The position numbers and the translations under genes are program-made. This document shows positions 1 to 7,712 of a stretch of 51,049 nt of DNA, piece by piece. Within the stretch, counting starts at the first letter, position 1. Every line of letters begins with the position of its first letter. The DNA lies in NCBI RefSeq assembly GCF_018780185.1, contig NZ_JADMJX010000109.1, forward strand, positions 1-51,049. Direction: 5' to 3'. The notes under the pieces were generated by a model. That model was not told the DNA's origin, searched no databases, and saw only the letters and a program-made list of their open reading frames with translations. The DNA is from Rhizobacter sp. (GTDB lineage Bacteria; Pseudomonadota; Gammaproteobacteria; Burkholderiales; Burkholderiaceae_C).

Positions 1-314
1 ACTAGCCGTTGCGATCGTTGGGCGGGTGGCTGCGGCTAGCCGCCACGCGGCGATTGCAATCGGTCGACTGCACTGAACGCAGGGCAGCAACCGGCCATGA
101 GCTTTCAAGTAGTGGCAGTTTTGCTTCCTATCCCGGGGTACGAGGGCCGGCGCACGCTCGCTGTTGGCGCGGCAACCTATACCGAGATGGAGTCGTGACC
201 GTTTCGGCAGCGTGGCGCTTTTCTGATACTCGGCCACTTCGTCGTTCCTGCGGTGGGTTGTATGCCAGCGCCAGACGTCGTCGATACTGCATCAACTTCG
301 ACCGAGGGAGGCAC
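1..314. other. Left-edge region, no gene recognised
   Basis: The reading frame of the following ATPase stays open back to base 9, but the extra residues are arginine/serine rich, show no domain and precede a good ribosome binding site at 303-310. I therefore treat this stretch as the upstream region of the ATPase. No tRNA, repeat or convincing promoter was seen. Confidence 0.5.
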
Positions 315-1922
315 ATGGCAACAACAATTCCAGGAATTGCGGCACCAGTAGAGGGCTCATCGCCAATCGTCGTGATTGGGCCGAACGGTGTGGGCAAAAC
401 TCACCTTGGCGTGGCAATCTCAAATGCGAATCAAGGTGAGAGGGTCGCTGCATTGCGAAATGTGGAGATTCCAGATATTCCAATGCAGACCCTCCAACAG
501 GCCAGCCAGCAAGTTAAGCAGGCGCTTGCAGAGGTTCTGCACCAGCACTGGCGGCAGTCGTTTGAGCTTCAGCATCTCATGGCTGAAATCCTTGCCGAGG
601 ATCGCGAGCGAGCGGTGGTCTATCGGCATGAGCGAGAGAACAACCCGGAAGCAAAGGTGGACCAAAGTCTGACTAACACGCGGCTAACCCGCATCGTTAG
701 GATTTGGAATCGCCACTTCCCAGGGCGCAAGATCAACGTCGACTATCAGCCGATGGTGGAGCGGGTCAAGCCCGATGGCACGGTAGCGAAATACTCAATA
801 TCAAGGATGAGCGAGGGCGAGCGGACTGCGTTCTACTTGGCGGCACGCGTTGTTAGTTGCGACAAGGGCACTTTGGTTGTAGACGAGCCGGAAACCTTCT
901 TCCACCCGCTGCTCGCGCGACGCCTTTGGGACGACCTCGAAAGTGAGGCGCCGAACGTTCGATTCGTCTACATCACTCACGACATCGCGTTTGCCTTATC
1001 CCGAAAGGCCGCGCGATTTGCCATCGCGCGGTCGGAGTCGTCAGCAGACCTACTCCCTCCTACCGCAAGTATTCCCGCCGAGATCATCACCGAGGTTCTT
1101 GGGGCAGCGTCATTCTCCATCTCGGCCTCTCGATTGATCTTCTGCGAGGGCAAAGCACAAAGCCTCGATCTTCCAGTTCTCAGTGCTTGGCACAACTGCG
1201 CGAAGACTGCGATCGTGCCAGTGGGCGGGTGCGACTCCGTGCGCGAGTGCGTATCAGTTTTTCGAGCCAATCAGATCACCGGTGGGCTCGAGGCTTACGG
1301 GTACGTTGATCGCGACGCGTGGCCGGAGTCTTACTTGAGCTCCGCGGCGTTCGTTAAGCCTCATGCTGTCAGCGAGATAGAGGGTCTGTTCTGCATAAAG
1401 GCTGTGTTCCTTGCTCTTGCGAAATTCAATGGCTCTAGTGATCCCGAGGCAGCAACCCAGTTCGCCGCGTTTGCTGCGGAGGCACGTAGTGCATTTACGG
1501 GCGCGGCGCTGAATAAGGAGATCCTGAACAGATCGAAGCGTCGAGTCGAAATCGAGCAAAAGGCATTGCTCAATCCGATCAAAAACAACCCTGATCTTGA
1601 AACCGTGAGGTCGGGGTTTTGCGGCGTTGCACCCACAGGTGGGTGGACGAACTATCTGACCCTCGTCTTTTCCGAAGAAGAGTTGCGATTGAAGAACTCT
1701 TTGAACGGAGCTGACGATGCGTTTCTGAAAGACCTGCCTGCGAAGTCCTACTTCGCGACAGCTGCCAAGCACTTGAAGTTCGTGCCTGAAAAGATGGTCG
1801 AGACCCTGTGCAATGCGTTGAAGCTGCAAGATGCAGATGCGGCAACCGAGGAAAGGTTGCGGGCCCTGCGAGACGCGATCATCCCTGCGATCGAACCCTT
1901 TATGTGGCCGCGTCACGCTTAG
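315..1922 (+). CDS. AAA ATPase fused to DUF4435/TOPRIM-like domain (possible defence protein)
   Basis: 535 aa from ATG 315, chosen because GAGGGAGG lies just upstream and residue 1 sits about 20 residues before the Walker A loop, as usual. Seen: GPNGVGKT (22-29), an ABC-like signature SRMSEGERT (163-171), Walker B LVVDEPE (187-193) and the VYITHD switch (218-223). The C-terminal half carries FCEGK (276-280), VDRD (331-334) and SEIEGLF (353-359), the acidic pattern of DUF4435/TOPRIM nuclease-like domains. Known: AAA plus DUF4435 is the architecture of PARIS defence (AriA ATPase and AriB), including fused forms, and resembles OLD nucleases. Inferred: an abortive-infection type protein acting alone. 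Its less GC-rich codon use compared with downstream genes suggests transfer. A plain DNA-repair ATPase is the alternative. Confidence 0.7.
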   Translation: MATTIPGIAAPVEGSSPIVVIGPNGVGKTHLGVAISNANQGERVAALRNVEIPDIPMQTLQQASQQVKQALAEVLHQHWRQSFELQHLMAEILAEDRERAVVYRHERENNPEAKVDQSLTNTRLTRIVRIWNRHFPGRKINVDYQPMVERVKPDGTVAKYSISRMSEGERTAFYLAARVVSCDKGTLVVDEPETFFHPLLARRLWDDLESEAPNVRFVYITHDIAFALSRKAARFAIARSESSADLLPPTASIPAEIITEVLGAASFSISASRLIFCEGKAQSLDLPVLSAWHNCAKTAIVPVGGCDSVRECVSVFRANQITGGLEAYGYVDRDAWPESYLSSAAFVKPHAVSEIEGLFCIKAVFLALAKFNGSSDPEAATQFAAFAAEARSAFTGAALNKEILNRSKRRVEIEQKALLNPIKNNPDLETVRSGFCGVAPTGGWTNYLTLVFSEEELRLKNSLNGADDAFLKDLPAKSYFATAAKHLKFVPEKMVETLCNALKLQDADAATEERLRALRDAIIPAIEPFMWPRHA

Positions 1923-1951
1923 CCGACGTGTGTTGAAGTACTTGCTGACCC

Positions 1952-3391
1952 TCACACACTCGTCGTCTTCCACTTCCCCCGACTAAACAGCCACAGCGTA
2001 AACATCCCCACCGACGTCTCCGACACGAACACCGCCCAGAACACCCCCGTAGCCTGCAAGTCGAGCTGCAACGCGAGCAGCCACGCCAGCGGGATCTGGA
2101 TCAACCAGAAGAACACGAGGTTGATCTTGGTGGGCGTGACGGTGTCTCCCGCGCCGTTGAAGGCCTGCACCGCGACCATCCACCACCCGTAGACGAAGTA
2201 CGAGTACGAGAGGATGCGCAGCCACTCGGCACCGATGTCGATGACCCCGGGCTCGTCGGTGAAGATGCCGATCAGCTCGCGCGGGAACAGGAAGAACACC
2301 ACCGACACGGCCACGGTGAACACCATGTTGTACCAACCGATGCGCCACACCGAAGCCTCGGCGCGGCCGGGTTCGCCGGCGCCGAGGTTCTGGCCGACCA
2401 GGGTGGCCGCCGCGTTCGACATGCCCCACGCCGGCATCAGCGTGAACATCATCAGGCGCATCGCGATCGTGGCGCCGGCCACCGCTTCGCTGCCGATCGA
2501 CGCCAGGATGCGCATCAGGAAGATCCACGCCGTCATGGCCACGATCATCTGCCCGACGCCGCCGAGCGAGGTGCGCACGATGTTCCAGAGCGTGGCCGCC
2601 TCGAATGCGAACTGCGCGCCCACGACGCGGATGTGCCGGCTGCCGCGCAGCAAGACCCACAACTGCATCGCCACGCCGACGCTGCGCCCGATGACGGTGG
2701 CGATGGCCGCCCCCTCGACGCCCATCGCCGGGATGGGCCCCAAGCCGAAGATCAGGATCGGGTCGAGCACGATGTTGAGCCCGTTGGCCACCCACAACAC
2801 GCGCATCGCCACGGCCGCGTCGCCGGCGCCGCGGAAGATGGCGTTGCAGACGAAGAGCAGCATGATGACGACGTTGCTGCCCAGCATCCACTGCATGTAG
2901 CGCACGCCGTGCGTGAGCGTCCAGGCGTCGGCACCCATCAGTTGCAGCAGCTCACGCGCCCAGACGATGCCCGCGATGGAGAACGGCACCGACACCAGCA
3001 CCGCGACCCAGATCGCCTGCGCGGCGCTGACGGCCGCGGCCTCGCGGTCACCTTCACCCACGCGGCGTGCAACGACAGCCGTCACCGCCATCGCGAGGCC
3101 GACGCCGATGGCGTACAGCAGGAACAGGAGCGTCTCGGTCAGCCCGACCGTGGCCACCGCCGAAGGGCCGAGCTTGGCGACGAACCAGATGTCGACCACG
3201 GCAAAGGTGGACTCGAGCACGAGCTCCAGCACCATCGGCACCGCGAGCAGCAGCACGGCGCGCGGCAGCGGGATCTTGGTGTAGTCGGCGTTGGTGCCGC
3301 GAAGGGCATCGCGCAGTTCGCTCCACAGAGAACGGTGCGGCGTGACAGGAACGGCAGCCGGGGCGGTGGTGGCTTGGTCGCTTGAGCTCAT
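1952..3391 (-). CDS. MATE family efflux transporter
   Basis: 479 aa, normal length for the multidrug and toxic compound extrusion family, which exports cationic drugs in exchange for Na+ or H+ at the inner membrane. About 12 hydrophobic helices are visible in two similar halves. The first helix holds the family pattern around LAVPMVLELVLESTFAVVD and the next the conserved AKLGPSAVATVGLTE stretch. The start is preceded by GGAG at a good distance. It stands alone, convergent with the ATPase gene. Substrate unknown. Confidence 0.93.
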   Translation of the reverse strand: MSSSDQATTAPAAVPVTPHRSLWSELRDALRGTNADYTKIPLPRAVLLLAVPMVLELVLESTFAVVDIWFVAKLGPSAVATVGLTETLLFLLYAIGVGLAMAVTAVVARRVGEGDREAAAVSAAQAIWVAVLVSVPFSIAGIVWARELLQLMGADAWTLTHGVRYMQWMLGSNVVIMLLFVCNAIFRGAGDAAVAMRVLWVANGLNIVLDPILIFGLGPIPAMGVEGAAIATVIGRSVGVAMQLWVLLRGSRHIRVVGAQFAFEAATLWNIVRTSLGGVGQMIVAMTAWIFLMRILASIGSEAVAGATIAMRLMMFTLMPAWGMSNAAATLVGQNLGAGEPGRAEASVWRIGWYNMVFTVAVSVVFFLFPRELIGIFTDEPGVIDIGAEWLRILSYSYFVYGWWMVAVQAFNGAGDTVTPTKINLVFFWLIQIPLAWLLALQLDLQATGVFWAVFVSETSVGMFTLWLFSRGKWKTTSV

Positions 3392-3524
3392 CAGATCTCC
3401 ATCAAGTGGCGTGCGGCCCGTGCCGCCCTTTGTTTGTGCCTCACCAGGAGACGACGAACGAGACGGGCCTGGATCGACACCGGGCGTGTAACAGGCTCGC
3501 CCCGCTCACTGCCGCGACAGGACG

Positions 3525-3681
3525 ATGTGCGTCGCTTGGGGGGACGGCCACATGCTTCGTGCAGGCATAGCCCAAGGCGCGAAGGTCGACGCCGTCGAAC
3601 AGCCGCTCACCCCTGCGGGTCGGGGCCGGCACCAAAGCCATCCAGCGAGATGGTGAAACTCTCAACACGAAGCTTTGGCAT
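3525..3681 (-). pseudogene. Remnant of a dihydrofolate reductase family (RibD C-terminal-like) gene
   Basis: From ATG at 3681 the minus strand reads MPKLRVESFTISLDGFGAGP and hits a stop at 3609-3607. That is the usual N-terminus of the small RibD-C/dihydrofolate-reductase-like proteins. Directly after, in another frame (about 3611-3525), comes GERLFDGVDLRALGYACTKH, which resembles the extreme C-terminus of the same family. The roughly 130-150 central residues are missing. I read this as an internal deletion plus frame change of a single gene. Family recognition is from memory of the motif, not a search. Confidence 0.7.
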
Positions 3682-3760
3682 GTGGGCTCCCGCAGTGAGC
3701 CAACGACTCTACATGGGGCTTTCGGCCGCGTGAAGGGCCTCGGCGTCGGCCAGCCCAGCC

Positions 3761-4306
3761 TCACATGCGTTGCAGGCTTGTTTGCAGAGCGTCGGTGGTT
3801 TCGAGCACGGCGCCGGCGGCAGCCAGCCGGGTGTTGGCCTCGGCTTCAATCTCGGTGGCACTGCGCCCTTGCGAGGGCCAGGTGTTGTGCCCGTCGCGCG
3901 CCACGCGGACGGTGTAGCCCAACTGCAGCGCCGAACGGGTGGTGTTGGACACGCAGAACTCGCTCTGCAAGCCGCACAGCACCAGCTCGGTGACAGCGCG
4001 GGCCTGGAGCTGCGCGTGGAGATCGGTGCCCTCGAAAGAACTCGACGCATGTTTCGACACGCGCAGCTCGCCGGGCGCCGGCACCAGCGATTCATGCAGC
4101 TGCCAGTGGGTGCTGCCCTCTTCGAAGGGCGAGCCGGGCTCGTCGCAATGCTGGATGAACACGACCACATGGCCACCCGCCCGCGCCGCCTGCAGCAAGC
4201 GGCCGGCGTGGGCCACCAGCCGATCAGGCGAGTCAATCGAAGGGCAGCGCAGGCCGTCGAAGGCGCCGCGCTGGATGTCGATGACGAGAAGTGCTTGGTT
4301 TGACAT
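3761..4306 (-). CDS. Isochorismatase-like cysteine hydrolase
   Basis: 181 aa, typical of the isochorismatase-like hydrolase family, which cleaves amides or vinyl ethers. The catalytic triad is visible: Asp10 in LLVIDIQ, Lys85 in RVSKHASSSF and Cys118 in LQSEFCVSNT, followed by the family cis-peptide/helix region. No signal peptide, so cytosolic. It lies 35 bp downstream of luxR on the same strand and may be co-transcribed. Nicotinamidase-type or biuret-type activity cannot be told from the sequence. Confidence 0.9.
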   Translation of the reverse strand: MSNQALLVIDIQRGAFDGLRCPSIDSPDRLVAHAGRLLQAARAGGHVVVFIQHCDEPGSPFEEGSTHWQLHESLVPAPGELRVSKHASSSFEGTDLHAQLQARAVTELVLCGLQSEFCVSNTTRSALQLGYTVRVARDGHNTWPSQGRSATEIEAEANTRLAAAGAVLETTDALQTSLQRM

Positions 4307-4341
4307 GGAGCTTCCTGGGAAGGGGCTTGTTCAGTGCACGC

Positions 4342-5055
4342 CTACCGCAACAAGCCCATCAGCGCGGCACGCACGGCGGCTGCCGTCTTGTTGGGCGTGC
4401 CGAGCTTGAGGCAGGCGTTGCGCATGTGGAAGTTCACGGTCGCCTCCGACACACCGATGATCTCGGCCATGTCGGCCGAGGTCTTGCCGTCGCACGACCA
4501 GCGCAGCACCTCGAGCTCGCGGTTGGAGAGCTCCGATTCGGGGCTGTTGCGCAGCGTCGGCCCCCAGTGGCTCAGCATGCTTTCGTGGCACAGGAATGAC
4601 AGCCACTGCAGCCGCTCGTTCTTGGCTTTGAGTTCCTCTTCGGAAATGGGCGGGTCGCTTCGGACACAGCTCAGCAGGCTCACGATGCCGTGCGCGTCGT
4701 GCCTTGGTTGGGCCCAGCCATGGACCAGCCCGAACGAGCAGGCCTCGGCCCGCATCTGCGGGCAGGCGGCAAACAGCTCATCGCTCCACAAGATGACGCC
4801 ATCGCTCACGAAGGCCAGGGCCACCGTCGGGTCGCAGCGCACGTAGTCTTGCTCCTGGTAGCGCTGCTGCCAGCCTGCCGGGTAGTTGCTGCGCCACAGT
4901 GCGCGCGGCGTCGCCAGCGGCAAGGGCCCTTTCATCCCGAACGAGCAATAACGAAAGCCGAGTTTGTTGACCTCGGACAGAACGGTCTCGAACGTGGCTT
5001 CGCTGCTCCCCGCGCAACTCACCAGCCGCAATTGATCAGATTGCCAATGCTTCAT
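4342..5055 (-). CDS. LuxR-family quorum-sensing transcription regulator
   Basis: 237 aa with an N-terminal autoinducer-binding domain and a C-terminal LuxR helix-turn-helix (about 172-237, LSNRELEVLRW ... VSEATVNFHMRN). The signal-pocket residues conserved in true acyl-homoserine-lactone receptors are present: Trp62, Tyr66, Asp75, Pro76 and Trp90, each five residues later than in TraR. This makes it a ligand-binding receptor and not an orphan HTH protein. It is grouped with an RsaM-like gene and a luxI homologue, so it probably senses the local signal and controls the adjacent cluster. Confidence 0.93.
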   Translation of the reverse strand: MKHWQSDQLRLVSCAGSSEATFETVLSEVNKLGFRYCSFGMKGPLPLATPRALWRSNYPAGWQQRYQEQDYVRCDPTVALAFVSDGVILWSDELFAACPQMRAEACSFGLVHGWAQPRHDAHGIVSLLSCVRSDPPISEEELKAKNERLQWLSFLCHESMLSHWGPTLRNSPESELSNRELEVLRWSCDGKTSADMAEIIGVSEATVNFHMRNACLKLGTPNKTAAAVRAALMGLLR

Positions 5056-5193
5056 GCTTTCCTTCCCCGTGCGGCGTCATACGGCAGGTTGCCGGGCGCT
5101 GCTGAAAAGTCTGGCGCCGGACATAGAACACCAAGACCCCCCACGGGCTGCCACAGCGCAGTCTAGTCAGCGATGCTGCAAGCACGGCCCCTA

Positions 5194-5203
5194 CCCCTAG
5201 GGG
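5194..5203. promoter_or_regulatory. Perfect CCCCTAGGGG palindrome upstream of luxR
   Basis: A perfect 10-bp palindrome sits in the 153-bp gap between the rsaM-like stop and the luxR start, about 140 bp before the luxR ATG. It may be a regulator site for luxR. Its binding protein is unknown and the assignment is only positional. Confidence 0.35.
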
Positions 5204-5208
5204 GAATA

Positions 5209-5607
5209 TCAGGGAGGCTCGCGCAGCGCCGAGAGCGCGCTGTGCTGCCAAGGCAATTGTTCTATCCGCCGAACGACGGCTGCAATGCTAACCACATGCC
5301 CGAGGTCTTGGCCGCTTGCGTCGACCAGCATGAGGTTGGTGCGAACGGAGTGTCGGTTCAGCAACACGTCGCCCGAGGTTGTCACCGTCCAGTCCCACCC
5401 TGCGGTTATAGGGGGGTCGGACTCCGTGACCCACTCGGAGCAGCCGCACAGCACCGAGGCGCTCGCGCCTTCGGATTCGCGCAAGGGCTGAAGCTCGCTC
5501 GTCAGCTCAAGCTCCGACTGAACATGCCTCAGCGGCAAGCGCTGAAAGTGCGTCTCCCCCGACCTCACGTAGAAGTCGGACGCTCCCTGTGTTTCATTTG
5601 ATTTCAT
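5209..5607 (-). CDS. RsaM-like quorum-sensing modulator (DUF4902 family)
   Basis: 132 aa, cytosolic, located between luxR and luxI. The middle and end carry GCSEWVTESDPPITAGWDW and SVRTNLMLVDASGQDLGH, matching my recollection of the RsaM/TofM (DUF4902) family. Known: RsaM proteins of Burkholderia and Pseudomonas fuscovaginae are encoded in luxI-luxR intergenic regions and restrain acyl-homoserine-lactone production. Inferred: it tunes the signal made by the neighbouring LuxI. It is divergent from luxI and shares its 117-bp promoter region. Position supports the call as much as sequence does. Confidence 0.75.
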   Translation of the reverse strand: MKSNETQGASDFYVRSGETHFQRLPLRHVQSELELTSELQPLRESEGASASVLCGCSEWVTESDPPITAGWDWTVTTSGDVLLNRHSVRTNLMLVDASGQDLGHVVSIAAVVRRIEQLPWQHSALSALREPP

Positions 5608-5644
5608 TGGCAGTCATGGTAGGCACGCGCGCAAGAACGGCCGC

Positions 5645-5660
5645 CTAGCAGTTCTGTCAG
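5645..5660. promoter_or_regulatory. Candidate lux box between rsaM-like gene and luxI
   Basis: CTAGCAGTTCTGTCAG is an imperfect dyad of the form CT-N12-AG with internal CAG/CTG arms (10 of 16 positions symmetric). It lies 64 bp before the luxI start and 37 bp before the divergent rsaM-like start. This is where a LuxR dimer would act on both promoters. It is a consensus-type match by eye only. Confidence 0.5.
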
Positions 5661-5724
5661 TTGTTGTGCGTGGGTGGCTCGGTTGCAATGGCGCCTCTGA
5701 TTCAACCGACCGCAGGTAGCGCAT

Positions 5725-6366
5725 ATGCACATCAGCTTCATCGCCGACAGGTTCATGCCAAGCACAACGCGCCAGGCCATTGGCAGATACCGCCACCAGG
5801 TGTTCGTGCAGTCGCTGCAATGGGAGCTGCCGGCCACCGGCGACATCGAGCTAGACGAGTTCGACGTCGAGTCGGCCGTGCACGTGCTGGCACGTGGCGA
5901 ACACGGTGCAGTGGTCGGCTACGCCCGCTTGCTGCCGACGACGCAGAACTACCTGCTGGCGACCCACTTCCCGCAGCTGATCGAAGGCGGCAAGCCGGTG
6001 TGCAGCCCGTTCGTCTGGGAGCTTTCGCGCTACGCGGCCAGCGACGTCTCGTGCGGCGCCGCCACGCGCAGCCTGCAGATGCAGACACGCGTGGGCAAGC
6101 GGCTGCTGCTGGAGGCCACCCGCTTCGTCGAGTCGCAAGGCGGGCGCCAGATCGTCTTCTGCACCACGCTGGCGATCGAGCGCCTGGCACAGCGCTGGGG
6201 TGTGGACATCGAGCGTCTCGGCCCCGCTCAGCACGACGGCCACGAGTGGCTGGTGGCCGCGCGCATCCATTGCAACCAACGCACCAACGGAGCGCTCAAC
6301 GAGAGTCGCCCGCGCCCACCCGCGCCCACCCCTTCATCAAGCCACGCGCTGCCGGCCCTCGCCTGA
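5725..6366 (+). CDS. LuxI-family acyl-homoserine-lactone synthase
   Basis: 213 aa. The invariant LuxI residues are all present: Arg23, Phe27 and Trp33 in the N-terminal RYRHQVFVQSLQWELP block, Asp44 and Asp47 in ELDEFD, Arg68 in GYARLLPT, and Glu99/Arg102 in WELSRYA. The family joins S-adenosylmethionine to an acyl-carrier-protein-bound chain; chain length cannot be predicted. The gene leads directly (61 bp) into the biosynthetic operon on the same strand, so read-through from an autoinduced luxI promoter would switch on the pathway. The last 20 residues are Pro/Ser/Arg rich and extend past the conserved fold. Confidence 0.95.
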   Translation: MHISFIADRFMPSTTRQAIGRYRHQVFVQSLQWELPATGDIELDEFDVESAVHVLARGEHGAVVGYARLLPTTQNYLLATHFPQLIEGGKPVCSPFVWELSRYAASDVSCGAATRSLQMQTRVGKRLLLEATRFVESQGGRQIVFCTTLAIERLAQRWGVDIERLGPAQHDGHEWLVAARIHCNQRTNGALNESRPRPPAPTPSSSHALPALA

Positions 6367-6427
6367 ACACCTGCACGGCAGCGCCCTACCCCACCCCGAC
6401 CCTGAACCTCTTACCCCGCAGGACCTC

Positions 6428-7672
6428 ATGAAACAGCACACCCCCCATGCCATCGTCCTCGACCCCTTCTCCAGCGGCCGCTTCCTGGTGGACGAGTTCG
6501 CACGCCGCGGCATCGCGAGCGTGGCGGTGCTGAGCAGCGGCATCCCCGCGCTCTTTGCCAGCTCGTTCGAGCCGGCGAAATACGCCGCCGTCATCGATGC
6601 CTGCGATGGTGTCGACGCGCTGGCCGCCGACCTTGCTGGCTTCCACCCCTGTTGCGTGATGACCGGGCTCGAGACAGGCATCGCGTTGATGGACGAGCTT
6701 GCGGCCCGTTTCGGCCTGCCGGGCAACGACCCGGCGAGCAGCACGATGCGCCGCGACAAGTACTTGATGCAGGAGACCATCCGCGCGCAAGGCTTGCGTG
6801 CGGTGGCTCAGTGCAAGGCGGAGCGCAGCGAGGAGGCGCAAGCCTGGCTCGACGCACACGACCGCTACCCGGTGATCGTCAAGCCCGCGGCCTCCGCCGG
6901 TTCGGACAACATCCACCTGTGCGCGGACCGAGGTCAAGCGCTGGCCGCAGTGCGCACGGTGCTGGAGGCCAACAACCTCTTCGGTTCCCCCAACACCCAC
7001 GCGCTGGTGCAGGAATACCTGGAGGGCCAGGAGTGGGTGGTCGACACCGTGTCATGCGGCGGCGAGTGCCTGGTCACCAACGTCACCAAGTACAAGAAGC
7101 TGCCCAACGCGCAAGGCAAGACGGTCTACCGTCACTCGGCTTTCCTGACGCCCGACATGGACGCGCATGGCGAGCTGATCCGTTACGCCAAGGCCGTGAT
7201 CGAGGCGCTGGGCATCCACCTCGGCGCGGCCCACGTCGAGTTGATCGACACGCGGCAGGGGCCGGTGCTGGTGGAAGTCAATGCACGCATGCATGGCGGT
7301 GACGCGGTGAACGTGTTGCGCGACTACGCGCCATTCACCCAGCTGGAGCTGTCGGTGGACTCGCACGTCGCGCCGGACGAATTCAAGCGCAAGGCGGCGC
7401 GATCGATGGTCTACAGCAGGCACGTCATCGCGCACTTCCTGATCTCGCGCATGGCGGGCGAGGTGCGACACGTGATGGACAAACGCCACCTGGCCGAGAT
7501 CGCCAGCTACGCCGGCGACCACATGCCCCACCCCGGTGACAAGCTGGTCGTGACGGACTCGCTCACCTCGGCGCCGGGCTACATCTGGCTCGCGAGCGAG
7601 ACCCAGGCCGACTTGCAGAACGACCAGGACACCCTGGTCGCCTGGGAAGAAACCGGCCTGCTCTATTCGTGA
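6428..7672 (+). CDS. ATP-grasp ligase (first of two in the cluster)
   Basis: 414 aa from ATG 6428; the frame is open further upstream but overlaps luxI. ATP-grasp fold seen from about 110 to 300: lysine block YPVIVKPAASAGSD (147-160), adenine-side LVQEYLEGQEWVVD (193-206) and metal-binding VLVEVNARMHGGD (280-292). Carboxylate-amine ligases of this type (BacD-like) activate a carboxylate as acyl phosphate and form an amide with an amino acid. First enzyme after luxI, 40 bp before an N-hydroxylase. Inferred role: peptide or amide bond formation on the N-N containing product, since no NRPS is present. Confidence 0.88.
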   Translation: MKQHTPHAIVLDPFSSGRFLVDEFARRGIASVAVLSSGIPALFASSFEPAKYAAVIDACDGVDALAADLAGFHPCCVMTGLETGIALMDELAARFGLPGNDPASSTMRRDKYLMQETIRAQGLRAVAQCKAERSEEAQAWLDAHDRYPVIVKPAASAGSDNIHLCADRGQALAAVRTVLEANNLFGSPNTHALVQEYLEGQEWVVDTVSCGGECLVTNVTKYKKLPNAQGKTVYRHSAFLTPDMDAHGELIRYAKAVIEALGIHLGAAHVELIDTRQGPVLVEVNARMHGGDAVNVLRDYAPFTQLELSVDSHVAPDEFKRKAARSMVYSRHVIAHFLISRMAGEVRHVMDKRHLAEIASYAGDHMPHPGDKLVVTDSLTSAPGYIWLASETQADLQNDQDTLVAWEETGLLYS

Positions 7673-7712
7673 TGCGCGCAGCCGCATCGGGCGTCGTCGA
7701 CAAAGGGATCAC

